The position numbers were made by a program, and so were the translations under genes. Below are positions 56,692 to 64,000 of a stretch of 64,000 bases of DNA, one piece after another; within the stretch, counting starts at the first letter, position 1; each line of letters opens with the position of its first letter. The notes under the pieces were generated by a model that saw only the letters and a list, made by a program, of their open reading frames with translations, was not told the DNA's origin and did not search any database. The stretch is from Campylobacter sp. CCS1377 (GTDB lineage Bacteria > Campylobacterota > Campylobacteria > Campylobacterales > Campylobacteraceae), in contig NZ_CP155620.1 in assembly GCF_040008265.1 (NCBI RefSeq), forward strand, positions 1,736,001-1,800,000, given 5' to 3'.

Positions 56692-57978
56692 TTAACCCTC
56701 AATGGCTTGTTTTAAATCACCAATAAGATCCTTTACATCTTCAAGACCTATGCTTAGGCGAATGGTTGATTTTGTGATACCTGCGGCTTTTAATTCCTCT
56801 TCGTTAAGCTGAGAATGCGTAGTACTAGCAGGGTGGATAAGCAAAGATTTAGAATCGCCCAAATTAGCGACAATTTTAAAAATTTTTGTGCTATTGCAAA
56901 TTTTTTTAGCATGTTCGAAATCTCTTGCTTCAAAGCTTAAAAGCCCACTAGCATAAGAATTTGTAAAATATTTTTTAAGCAAAGAATGATAAATATTTGT
57001 TTCTAAAGCGGGATAACTCACGCTTTTAACCTCACTGTGCGAATTTAAAAATTGAGCGATTTCTAAGGCATTTTGGCTGTGTTTAATGATCCTTAAATTC
57101 AAAGTTTCAAGTCCTTGTAAAATTAGCCATGCATTTTGTGGAGACAAGGTCGCACCGATATTTCTTAGCCATTCAGTAAGAATGCGTATGCTAAAATTTG
57201 GCAAGTTTAAATTCGCATAAATTAAACCATGATAGCTAGGATCTGGTGTGTTAAAAGCGGGATATCTTGGATTATTTTTAAGCAAAGCATTTAAATTTTT
57301 TCTCTCAATCACCACACCACCTAAAGCATTGCCTTGGCCGTTAATGTATTTGCTTAAACTATGGACAATCACATCAACTCCAAATTCAAAAGGTTTATGC
57401 AAAAATGGAGTTGCGACTGTATTATCACAAATAGTAATGATATTATATTTTTTAGCAATGGCAACAATTTTTTCCACATCAGCAACAGCAATCTGCGGAT
57501 TTGAAAGGCTTTCAAAAAATATAGCTTTGGTGTTTTGATTTATTTTTTCCTCTAGCGTGTTTAAATTATCAATATCAAATTCTCTCGCTTCAATGCCAAA
57601 ACGCTTAAGTGTATATTGTATCAAAGTTTGAGAGCCTCCATAAATTTTATTTGAATACAAAATATTATCCCCATTTTGCGCACAATTAACCAAAGAATAA
57701 AATACCGCAGCTGTTCCACTTGCCGTACAAACCCCAAATTCTCCACCTTCAACCGCAGCTAGACGATTTTGCAAAATATCGACAGTAGGACTACTGACTC
57801 TTGCATAAATATTGCCTAATTCTTGCAAAGAAAATCTTGCCGCGGCCTGCTCGGAGCTTTCAAAACTAAAAGCTGTGTTTTGATAAATAGGCACGCTAAT
57901 AGTTCTTTGAGTATCAAACTCGTATCCTGCGTGCAATGCTAAAGTATTTTGTGAGTAATTTTGTGTATGATTTGACAT
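56692..57978 (-). CDS. metY: O-acetylhomoserine sulfhydrylase
   Basis: A 428-aa PLP enzyme of the Cys/Met metabolism family. The PLP lysine is in [17 protein letters not shown], and the N-terminus [20 protein letters not shown] is as in MetY. The length of about 428 aa is that of MetY rather than MetB (about 385). It makes homocysteine from O-acetylhomoserine and sulfide. Upstream is a 25-codon leader ORF (58073-58150) with a 9-nt segment that can pair with the metY Shine-Dalgarno (AGAAGGA, 57985-57991). metA follows, so both are probably under the same control. Confidence 0.92.
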   Translation of the reverse strand: MSNHTQNYSQNTLALHAGYEFDTQRTISVPIYQNTAFSFESSEQAAARFSLQELGNIYARVSSPTVDILQNRLAAVEGGEFGVCTASGTAAVFYSLVNCAQNGDNILYSNKIYGGSQTLIQYTLKRFGIEAREFDIDNLNTLEEKINQNTKAIFFESLSNPQIAVADVEKIVAIAKKYNIITICDNTVATPFLHKPFEFGVDVIVHSLSKYINGQGNALGGVVIERKNLNALLKNNPRYPAFNTPDPSYHGLIYANLNLPNFSIRILTEWLRNIGATLSPQNAWLILQGLETLNLRIIKHSQNALEIAQFLNSHSEVKSVSYPALETNIYHSLLKKYFTNSYASGLLSFEARDFEHAKKICNSTKIFKIVANLGDSKSLLIHPASTTHSQLNEEELKAAGITKSTIRLSIGLEDVKDLIGDLKQAIEG

Positions 57979-58072
57979 TATTTTTCCTTCTATGAAAATT
58001 AATACAGCTTGAGGCTTAAGCCCAACAAAAGACGAAAACAGTTATCAAAATGTGATAGAAATAAATGTAGAA
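57979..58072 (-). promoter_or_regulatory. Intercistronic part of the metY attenuator
   Basis: 94 nt between the leader stop and the metY start. It holds two possible hairpins (TATCA/TGATA around 58034-58057, and a GGGC-TTAA-GCC hairpin around 58008-58025), then the sequence TCATAGAAG (57987-57995 on the minus strand), which includes most of the metY SD. That 9-mer is the exact complement of leader codons 17-20. No strong T run follows the hairpins, so translational rather than transcriptional control is favoured. Confidence 0.6.
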
Positions 58073-58150
58073 TCAAGCGCACAAGGCGCACATCATAGAA
58101 GATAGATTAGAAACGAAGCAAACAATAGTTTTTAAAATTGATAAACTCAT
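58073..58150 (-). CDS. Leader peptide of metY (candidate sulfur amino acid attenuator)
   Basis: A 25-codon ORF with an excellent RBS (AAAGGAG 6 bp before ATG). It encodes MSLSILKTIVCFVSN followed by LSSMMCALCA. Met19, Met20, Cys21 and Cys24 cluster at its end, unusual for such a short peptide. Codons 17-20 contain CTTCTATGA, which is exactly complementary to TCATAGAAG at the metY ribosome binding site. A ribosome slowed at the Met or Cys codons would cover this segment and free the metY SD. The reading frame, RBS and complementarity are seen; the mechanism is inferred. Confidence 0.7.
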   Translation of the reverse strand: MSLSILKTIVCFVSNLSSMMCALCA

Positions 58151-58384
58151 TTTTTCTCCTTTTCTAAAATTAAACTTAAATCAGATTATACTTGTGTAAA
58201 TATTAATTTAATCTTAAAAAATAAAGAAAAATTCAGGCATTATTTTTCGTGTGAAAATTTGAAAAACAAATCATACTTTTTTTATCTTAATTAAACAAAG
58301 TTATGATATTATCCTAATTTTTAAGCTTAAAGAAAATATTTGAAATATTTTTTGCTTAATTTATAGTTTCTTGAAAGGACTTTT

Positions 58385-59764
58385 ATGAATGAATCATTCT
58401 TCGGACATTTTTTAATGATTTCTAAGCCCCAAACTTTAGTCGTTTTAGCTATTATTTTTGTTATCTTTTATTTTCTTAAAAAAATGAGAGATTATAAAAT
58501 AAATTTTTCATTAAGAATGCTTATAGCTCTTATTATAGGTATTGGTCTTGGTTTTATTTTACAATTTTTAGCTGATTTTCCGCAAAAAAACACAGATATC
58601 ATTTGGTATAATGAAGTCAAACATTGGCTTTCATTTTTTAGTGCTGTGTTTGTAGCCTTTATCAAAATGCTTGTGATTCCACTGGTAAGTGTGTGTATTG
58701 TGAAGGTTATTATAGAAATTGATAAAAATATTAAAATTTCATCTCTGCTTAGCATTAGTCTTTTTTGGATACTTTTTAGCACCGCCATTGCTGCAGCTTT
58801 GGGAGTTGCTTTGGCTTTTTATTTTGATTTAGGAAGTGCTTTTACTCACAGTGAAAATACAAGCAAAATCAGAGAAATTCAAAGCTTTTCAAGCATTATT
58901 TTAGGATTAATCCCTAGCAATATCATTACTGCAATGAATAAAGAAAATATCATTGCCATCGTGATTTTTGCTTTTTTTATCGGAATTTGCGCGAAAAAAA
59001 TTTCCAAAAAAGAAGAATACGAACAAGTATTTAAAAGCTTTGAGAATTTTATCCTAGCTTTTTATGGTTTGATGATGAGTATGACAGCCATTGTTATACG
59101 CTTTATGCCTTATGCGGTAGTTTGTATGATGAGTAATGTTTTACTAAGTAATGGCTTTGAAGCGATTAAAACAGCAGGAATTTTCATCATACTCATTTAT
59201 ACAGCAATGTTGATCATGTTTGGGGTGCATTTTTTACTTCTTCTTTCACAAGGTTTAAACCCTATAATTTACGCACGAAAAGCCTTTAGCGTTTGGCTTT
59301 TTGCCTTTAGCTCAAGATCTTCTTTAGGCACTTTGCCTTTAACGGTTTCAACCTTGCAAAATAAATTCGGCGTAAATTCCGCAGTTGCGAATTTTGTCGC
59401 TTCTATAGGTACTACAACAGGACTTAATGGTTGTGCGGGGTATTTTCCTGCTATGGCTGCTGTATTTGTGGCTTTAGGGCTTGGAGTGGAAATTGATCTT
59501 AGTTTTGCCTTGATGGTTGTACTAGTAGCGATTTTAGGCTCTTTGGGAATTGCCGGAGTGCCTGGAAGTGCCACTATGGCTGCTTCTATTATGCTAAGTG
59601 GGATTGGTTTTGGGGATCATTTTGTGATGCTAAGTCTTATTTTAGCTATCGACCCTATCATTGATATGGCACGCACCGCAAGCAATGTTTCAGGAGCTAT
59701 GACTTCAGCCCTTTGCACTGCTAAAAATTTAAAAACCTTAGATATGAGTATTTATAAGTCTTAA
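58385..59764 (+). CDS. TcyP-like sodium:dicarboxylate/cystine symporter
   Basis: A 459-aa DAACS-family transporter: ALIIGIGLGFILQF, FIKMLVIPLVSVCIV, SRSSLGTLPLTVSTLQN (substrate hairpin region) and GCAGYFPAMAAVFVA, followed by IAGVPGSATMAASIML. The total length and N-terminal region resemble the L-cystine importer TcyP more than dicarboxylate DctA. Cystine import fits the neighbouring metY-metA genes. C. jejuni has the orthologue Cj0025c. RBS AAAGGA precedes the ATG. It ends in a palindromic terminator shared with the antiporter. Confidence 0.82.
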   Translation: MNESFFGHFLMISKPQTLVVLAIIFVIFYFLKKMRDYKINFSLRMLIALIIGIGLGFILQFLADFPQKNTDIIWYNEVKHWLSFFSAVFVAFIKMLVIPLVSVCIVKVIIEIDKNIKISSLLSISLFWILFSTAIAAALGVALAFYFDLGSAFTHSENTSKIREIQSFSSIILGLIPSNIITAMNKENIIAIVIFAFFIGICAKKISKKEEYEQVFKSFENFILAFYGLMMSMTAIVIRFMPYAVVCMMSNVLLSNGFEAIKTAGIFIILIYTAMLIMFGVHFLLLLSQGLNPIIYARKAFSVWLFAFSSRSSLGTLPLTVSTLQNKFGVNSAVANFVASIGTTTGLNGCAGYFPAMAAVFVALGLGVEIDLSFALMVVLVAILGSLGIAGVPGSATMAASIMLSGIGFGDHFVMLSLILAIDPIIDMARTASNVSGAMTSALCTAKNLKTLDMSIYKS

Positions 59765-59779
59765 ATTTAAGACTTATAA
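59752..59779. terminator. Bidirectional terminator overlapping two stop codons
   Basis: A perfect 28-bp palindrome (arms begin TTATAAGTCTTAAA). It contains the stop codon of the symporter (59762-59764) and that of the convergent antiporter (59774-59776), and each arm runs into A or T on the far side. Confidence 0.75.
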
Positions 59780-61081
59780 AAACAGCGCAATCAATGAGCC
59801 CACAAAGAGTAAAGAACCATTGTAAAAAATAAAAGTAGGAATACAAGTATCCTTAATATGATCGTGGTTATTATCAGCATTTAAACCCACACTAACACCT
59901 AAAGTGGTTTCGCTTGCTGGGCTTCCTGCATCTCCTAAAGCTCCTGCAACGCCTAAAATAAAAATGATTAAAGCTGGATTAAAACCAAGTTGTAAGCAAA
60001 TAGGGCAAAAAAGTGTTGCAATGATAGGAATTGTCCCAAAAGAAGTTCCTATACCCATAGTAATGATAAGACCTATAATAAGCATAAAAAAGATAGCTAA
60101 AAATTTAGAATACTCCATCCAAGGCACAACAGAGTTTACCAAAACATCCATAGCTTTGCTTTGATTTAAAACCTCGCCATAACCCGCAGCCACAAGCATT
60201 ACAAAGGCTATAAAGCCCATCATTTTAATGCCATCATCAAAAACAAAATTAACTTTTTTATACTCGACTCCACCCAAAATTACCATCAGCAAAAAACCCA
60301 AAAGTCCAGAAAGTGGTAAATTTAAAGTGATGATTTGACACACTAAGGTTAAAACAAGCCCAGCTAAAACAGCCCATTCTTTGTGCGTCATAGCCAGTTT
60401 ATCAAAATCCATATTTGCAATTTGTGTTTCTTTGTATTCTCTTGGTTTTCTATAAAAAACAAAAACCGCCAAAAAAAGCCCCACAAGCATACAAATAACA
60501 GCAAAATACATGGTATTAGTAACATCTTTAAGCTCAACTAAAACGCCATTTTTTACCAAATTTTCAACAAGTAAATTTTGAAAAATCAAACCATAACCCA
60601 AAGGTAAAATCATATAAGGCGTTGTAAGCCCAAAAGTCAAAGCACAAGCTACAGCTCTACGATCGATTTTAAGCTTGTTAAACAAAGCAAGCAAAGGTGG
60701 AATTAAAATCGGCACAAAAGCCACATGGATAGGCACTAAATTCTGAGAAAAACAAGAAAGTAAAGCCAAAGATAAAATAAGTAAATATTTTTTATGTGAA
60801 ATGAGATGACTTACAAGCTTGATTAAATAAGCAGTTAAATGCGTTTTTGAAATCGCAGCAGCTATTGCACCAAGTAAGATATAACTTAAGGCTGTTTTTA
60901 AATTCCCCTTCATACCCTCAATCAAAACATCCATAGTATGAAGCATGGTAAAATCAGACAAAAATCCAGCAACTAAAGCTGCAACCAAAAGGCTTAAAAG
61001 CACATTAAAACGGAACAAGCAAAGTAAAGTCATCACCACAACACTAATGATGATGGGATTAGTTAGTAAAGTCATTTGCAT
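59774..61081 (-). CDS. Na+/H+ antiporter-like transporter (NhaC/YuiF-type)
   Basis: A 435-aa membrane protein with 11-12 TM segments of the ion transporter superfamily: GAIAAAISKTHLTAYLIKLV, LVPIHVAFVPILIPPLL and GVAGALGDAGSPASETTLGV. The last motif is typical of the YuiF/NhaC-like group annotated as Na+/H+ antiporters or amino acid permeases. The substrate is not certain. It is convergent with the symporter. No other gene is linked on its upstream side. Confidence 0.7.
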   Translation of the reverse strand: MQMTLLTNPIIISVVVMTLLCLFRFNVLLSLLVAALVAGFLSDFTMLHTMDVLIEGMKGNLKTALSYILLGAIAAAISKTHLTAYLIKLVSHLISHKKYLLILSLALLSCFSQNLVPIHVAFVPILIPPLLALFNKLKIDRRAVACALTFGLTTPYMILPLGYGLIFQNLLVENLVKNGVLVELKDVTNTMYFAVICMLVGLFLAVFVFYRKPREYKETQIANMDFDKLAMTHKEWAVLAGLVLTLVCQIITLNLPLSGLLGFLLMVILGGVEYKKVNFVFDDGIKMMGFIAFVMLVAAGYGEVLNQSKAMDVLVNSVVPWMEYSKFLAIFFMLIIGLIITMGIGTSFGTIPIIATLFCPICLQLGFNPALIIFILGVAGALGDAGSPASETTLGVSVGLNADNNHDHIKDTCIPTFIFYNGSLLFVGSLIALFL

Positions 61082-61428
61082 CCTTTAAAATTCAAAAATT
61101 TTAATTTTAAAAAAAACTTGATTAAATGGGGCTAAAATAAATAAAATTTGTGTTTTGTATTGATTAAAATTAACATTTGAACTTACTGCTTGCTATGTAT
61201 GCAAAATATTAAAGTATATACCTACACTTAGAGGTTTTTAGAAATTTTAGCGGTTTATTCATAAAGCTCCTTTAGTCTCTTCATTTTTTAAGGATAATAC
61301 AATCACCCGCACGCACATTGACTTTATAAATTTTGTATATTATTAAAATGCTTTAATAATATATTATTTACTTTTATTTAATATTTTGATAAAATCACGA
61401 TTTAAAATTTTTAATAAAAGGTTAATGT
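61082..61428. other. Intergenic region upstream of the broken autotransporter gene
   Basis: 347 bp without a supported gene. AT-rich runs and a TTTTGATAAAATC-like promoter element near 61385-61397 precede the autotransporter start. No remnant of a known family is visible. Confidence 0.4.
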
Positions 61429-63738
61429 ATGGACACAAATATAAATAAAATCAAAAAATGGTGGTGGGATATAGGCTTTTAGCTAAAAAATATTTTATCT
61501 CTTTAAGTTGTGCTTCGTTTTTATTTTCAAGTTCTTTACATGCTGGATTTTTGAATTGAGGAAATTCTCCTTTTAATGGAAATAAATGGAGTGATACAAT
61601 TAACGAGTATTATAAGAATTATAACACTGGAGTAGTCTTCGAAAAGCCAAATCGTGAGAAATTTATCTTAAAATCTTATAATTCAAATCAATTTTGTAGT
61701 AAAAAATCATGGCAAAATTCTAGGTTTATCTAAAGACTCAGAAGCTTTTATATTTCACAACTCTAGTGGAAACTTTACAAATACTGGTTTATATGATGCT
61801 AACTTTAGCTTATGTGATAACTCGAATTTTAACATCATAAATTCAGGAACTATTACGGTAAAATACTTAATCAAAATAGCACCATAGGAAATTTAGAAAA
61901 CTCTGGAAGTATTGATGAGATAAATAATGACCAAGGTAGCATTAGTATTTTAAAAAATACAAATGAAATCATTGCAATCAACAACACAAGAACCGTCAAT
62001 GAAGGTTATATGAAAAACTTTAATAATAAAGGACTTGGTAATAAGTTAATTAATACAAAAAGTATTTCAAATCTCAATAATCATACTAATGCTAATATCA
62101 AAATCTTGCATAATCAAGGAAATATTGATACCCTTGCTAACACAGGTACTATAGATACTTTTAACAATGAAGGAAATATTAAAAATACTTTTACTAACCA
62201 AGGTATTATCGCAAACACTATCACTAATAAAGGTACTTTAAATATAGATAACACTAAGGGAAAAATTCAAAAAGGTATAATTAATGATGGTGGAATTTTA
62301 ATTATTGATAACCACGATGAAATTACTAATACAAAAGTTAAAAATATTTTTGGAAAAACTGCTAATGGTGTGCATATAGAGAATAAAAATAATGGAAAAG
62401 TAAATATCAAAGGTTGGTATTTTAATGATGAAGAATCTAAAAGCAAAGAAGAAAGATTAAATAATTCTATTTTAGTAGGTGGAGACAATATTAAAGATAT
62501 TAAAATAGATAAAATTATAGTTAATGTCAAAGATGATAAAAAAGTTTATGATTCTAATACTTTTTTTGCGGATAAAGATGGCAATATTATAGGAGATCAG
62601 GTTAATAATGGAGAAAATTTTATTGATAAAATAGCCAATATTAATGATATTTATAAATTATATAAAATCGATAGTGGTATTGGTGGATGTTTTTCAAGTG
62701 GGTGCTATTCTGCTACACTTCAAACTAATGAGCTAAGCGGTAAAACTTTGGCTAAATCTATTATATATTCTTCTAGATTAAGATATATTAATATATCTAA
62801 TATCTTAAGAGATATTAATGGTAAAACCTTTAAAACAGATTTTACCCAAGTAGATGAAATGGATAAAAGCAAAAAAGGTGAGCCTTACGGTAATGATGCA
62901 GATTTATTAAGCGAATTAGATGATATTTTCGTAAAACACACAAGTTTAGATGATAGTCATCTCGGCTTTTTAATGCCTTATTATAATTATAGTTCTGTAA
63001 ATTTAGGAGAAGGACTTGGAAGATTAAAAGGAAATACCAGTGGTATTATAGGTGGAGTTCAAAAGAATTTAGCTAATGATAATGGAATTTTTGGCTTTTA
63101 TGTAGGCTACGAACAAGCTAATAAAGAACAAAATATTCAAAGATTAGAATTTGATGATAAGACTTATTATGGTGGTTTAACTTATTATAATGTCTTTGCA
63201 AGAAGTGGCATTAATGAGTATTTTATTAGTGCAAGTACAAGATTTGATTATACGAACACTGATATTACTAAAACTTATACAAACCGTATCACTAAGATTA
63301 ATTCCGATGCTAAAATATATGGTTATGGTGCAGATGTTAAAATCGGAATGAATTATTTTAATACTTTAAACATAGCGATGTTTTCTCCTGAAATTGGACT
63401 TTCTTATCAAGGTATGAGTTCTAAAAATTTTACACTAAGGCACTTAGGGGATTTAAATGAGCATTATAACGCTACTCAAGTAAATTTTTTTAGATGCAAC
63501 ACTAGTTTTAAATACCAAACACCTTGATGCAAGCGGGGATTTGATATTAAGAAGTGCTGAAGGTAATACTAGATTAAGCGAAGATATACAAAATTCCAAA
63601 TGGTATGCTTTTACTCAATTAGGACTTTCTTATGTTTTAAAAGAAAATATAGATCTTTCTTTTAATTATGGTGCTACTTTGGGAGATAATAATACCCATT
63701 CGCATAATGTGTTTTTAAAACTTGGGATTTGGTGGTAA
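61429..63738 (+). pseudogene. Autotransporter (CapA-like) pseudogene
   Basis: The frame starts MDTNINKIKKWWWDIGF and shifts at once; the signal peptide continues as FISLSCASFLFSSSLHAGFL, then a TGA replaces an expected codon near 61559, and further shifts follow around 61730 and 61870. The long open part (62010-63527) encodes a beta-helix passenger of 'N-x-G-x-I' turns (NQGNIDTLANTGTIDTFNNE) and most of a C-terminal barrel (IIGGVQKNLANDNGIFGFYV). A last shift near 63525 separates the final strands, which end VFLKLGIWW. The passenger resembles campylobacter autotransporters such as CapA, which act as adhesins. Broken in at least four places. Confidence 0.85.
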
Positions 63739-63764
63739 ACAAAAAAGCACAAGTTATGAACAGC

Positions 63765-63790
63765 AAGGGAATTTAAATCCCTTACTATTT
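63765..63790. terminator. Bidirectional terminator
   Basis: AAGGGA (63765-63770) pairs with TCCCTT (63778-63783) with a 7-nt AT loop, followed by a T run. It lies between the autotransporter remnant and the convergent asparaginase gene. Confidence 0.7.
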
Positions 63791-63791
63791 T

Positions 63792-64000
63792 TTAATATTT
63801 CAAAAAATATTCTTGAATTTTTTTAGTGTCTTTTGTTTTGGTGAGTGCTAACATTAAAAGAATTCTAGCTTTTTGTGGATTTAAGTCCTCAGCTGAGATA
63901 AAACCAAGCTTTTGATCTGCTTCACTCACTGCCACACGACCTGCTACTACACGAGAACTCACAGCAACGCTAAGTCCTTGCTTTAAAAGCTCTTTTAAAA
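63792..64000 (-). CDS. ansA: L-asparaginase, C-terminal part (5' end outside the window)
   Basis: The minus frame ends LALTKTKDTKKIQEYFLKY and contains LKELLKQGLSVAVSSRVVAG and FISAEDLNPQKARILLMLA, the C-terminal domain of type II L-asparaginases. The start is beyond base 64000. In C. jejuni the gene (Cj0029) is called ansA and its product lets some strains use asparagine. Only about 69 codons are seen here, so export signals cannot be judged. Confidence 0.88.
   Translation of the reverse strand, partial: LKELLKQGLSVAVSSRVVAGRVAVSEADQKLGFISAEDLNPQKARILLMLALTKTKDTKKIQEYFLKY

Noticed and set aside
57979-58150. SAM riboswitch upstream of metY
   Set aside because: No SAM-I, SAM-II or S-box core sequences; the region is explained better by a leader ORF with RBS pairing.
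1-64000. CRISPR array, tRNA or rRNA genes, insertion sequences, prophage
   Set aside because: I saw no regularly spaced repeats, no clear cloverleaf or rRNA sequence, no transposase and no phage structural genes in the window.

Overview
The window is AT-rich, densely coded DNA from a thermotolerant Campylobacter, near C. jejuni, C. coli and the C. lari group. This rests on recognisable campylobacter genes and pairs: the Dba-DsbI redox pair, ribonuclease J next to KsgA, the purB-nrdA, uppP-thrS-infC and dapF-coaE-purM blocks, Tlp-type chemoreceptors sharing one signalling domain, and contingency genes with poly-G tracts. Protein similarity to C. jejuni, judged from memory, is clear but not near-identical, so I do not name a species. 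Seen against the C. jejuni order I remember, the window is a mosaic of blocks that lie far apart there.

Region 1 (1-16 kb) is an accessory region. It opens inside an SF1 helicase-nuclease gene, followed by a MerR regulator of the AdhR/NmlR type with a cysteine at position 54. The next gene encodes a secreted cyclophilin-like protein. An ANT(6)-like nucleotidyltransferase, an hsdM remnant and a restriction-modification locus follow on the minus strand. That locus has a nuclease-methylase fusion, an S gene broken by two frameshifts, and a protein joining a DGQHR-like domain to a nucleoside deoxyribosyltransferase/TIR-like domain. After a decayed gene come an alcohol dehydrogenase, a CAT-like acetyltransferase, an HxlR regulator divergent from an MFS pump, an AAC(6')-like acetyltransferase, an MdaB-like quinone reductase and a membrane protein whose 3' end runs into a second copy of the mdaB tail. 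Two promoters, before the cyclophilin-like gene and before the alcohol dehydrogenase, share a -35 box, a dyad and a 19-bp spacer, which suggests one small MerR regulon.

Region 2 (16-31 kb) holds RNA and nucleotide housekeeping genes: an RsuA-family pseudouridine synthase, rnj, ksgA, a phosphorylase-family protein, rlmN, a 33-aa membrane peptide, a radical SAM protein, a family 9 glycosyltransferase with a G8 tract (ON), an MFS protein, an RluD-family synthase, purB and nrdA.

Region 3 (30.6-45.6 kb) holds uppP, thrS, infC, a hemerythrin-like protein overlapping a FapA-like protein, an orphan adenine methylase, a PepSY-type membrane protein, an ATPase, a Bax-like hydrolase, dapF, coaE, then purM followed by a methyltransferase, a membrane protein and a second family 9 glycosyltransferase. 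That second glycosyltransferase has a G9 tract and is OFF.

Region 4 (45.6-64 kb) holds two chemoreceptors sharing a 478-bp near-identical 3' segment, a broken tam-like methyltransferase between them, then purF-dapB, dba-dsbI, a hypothetical gene, metA, metY, a TcyP-like symporter, an antiporter, a broken autotransporter and the 3' end of an asparaginase gene. Upstream of metY is a 25-codon ORF with a strong ribosome binding site whose Met-Met-Cys region is exactly complementary over 9 nt to the metY Shine-Dalgarno region. This looks like a sulfur amino acid responsive translational attenuator and is, with the DGQHR fusion, the most interesting signal in the window.
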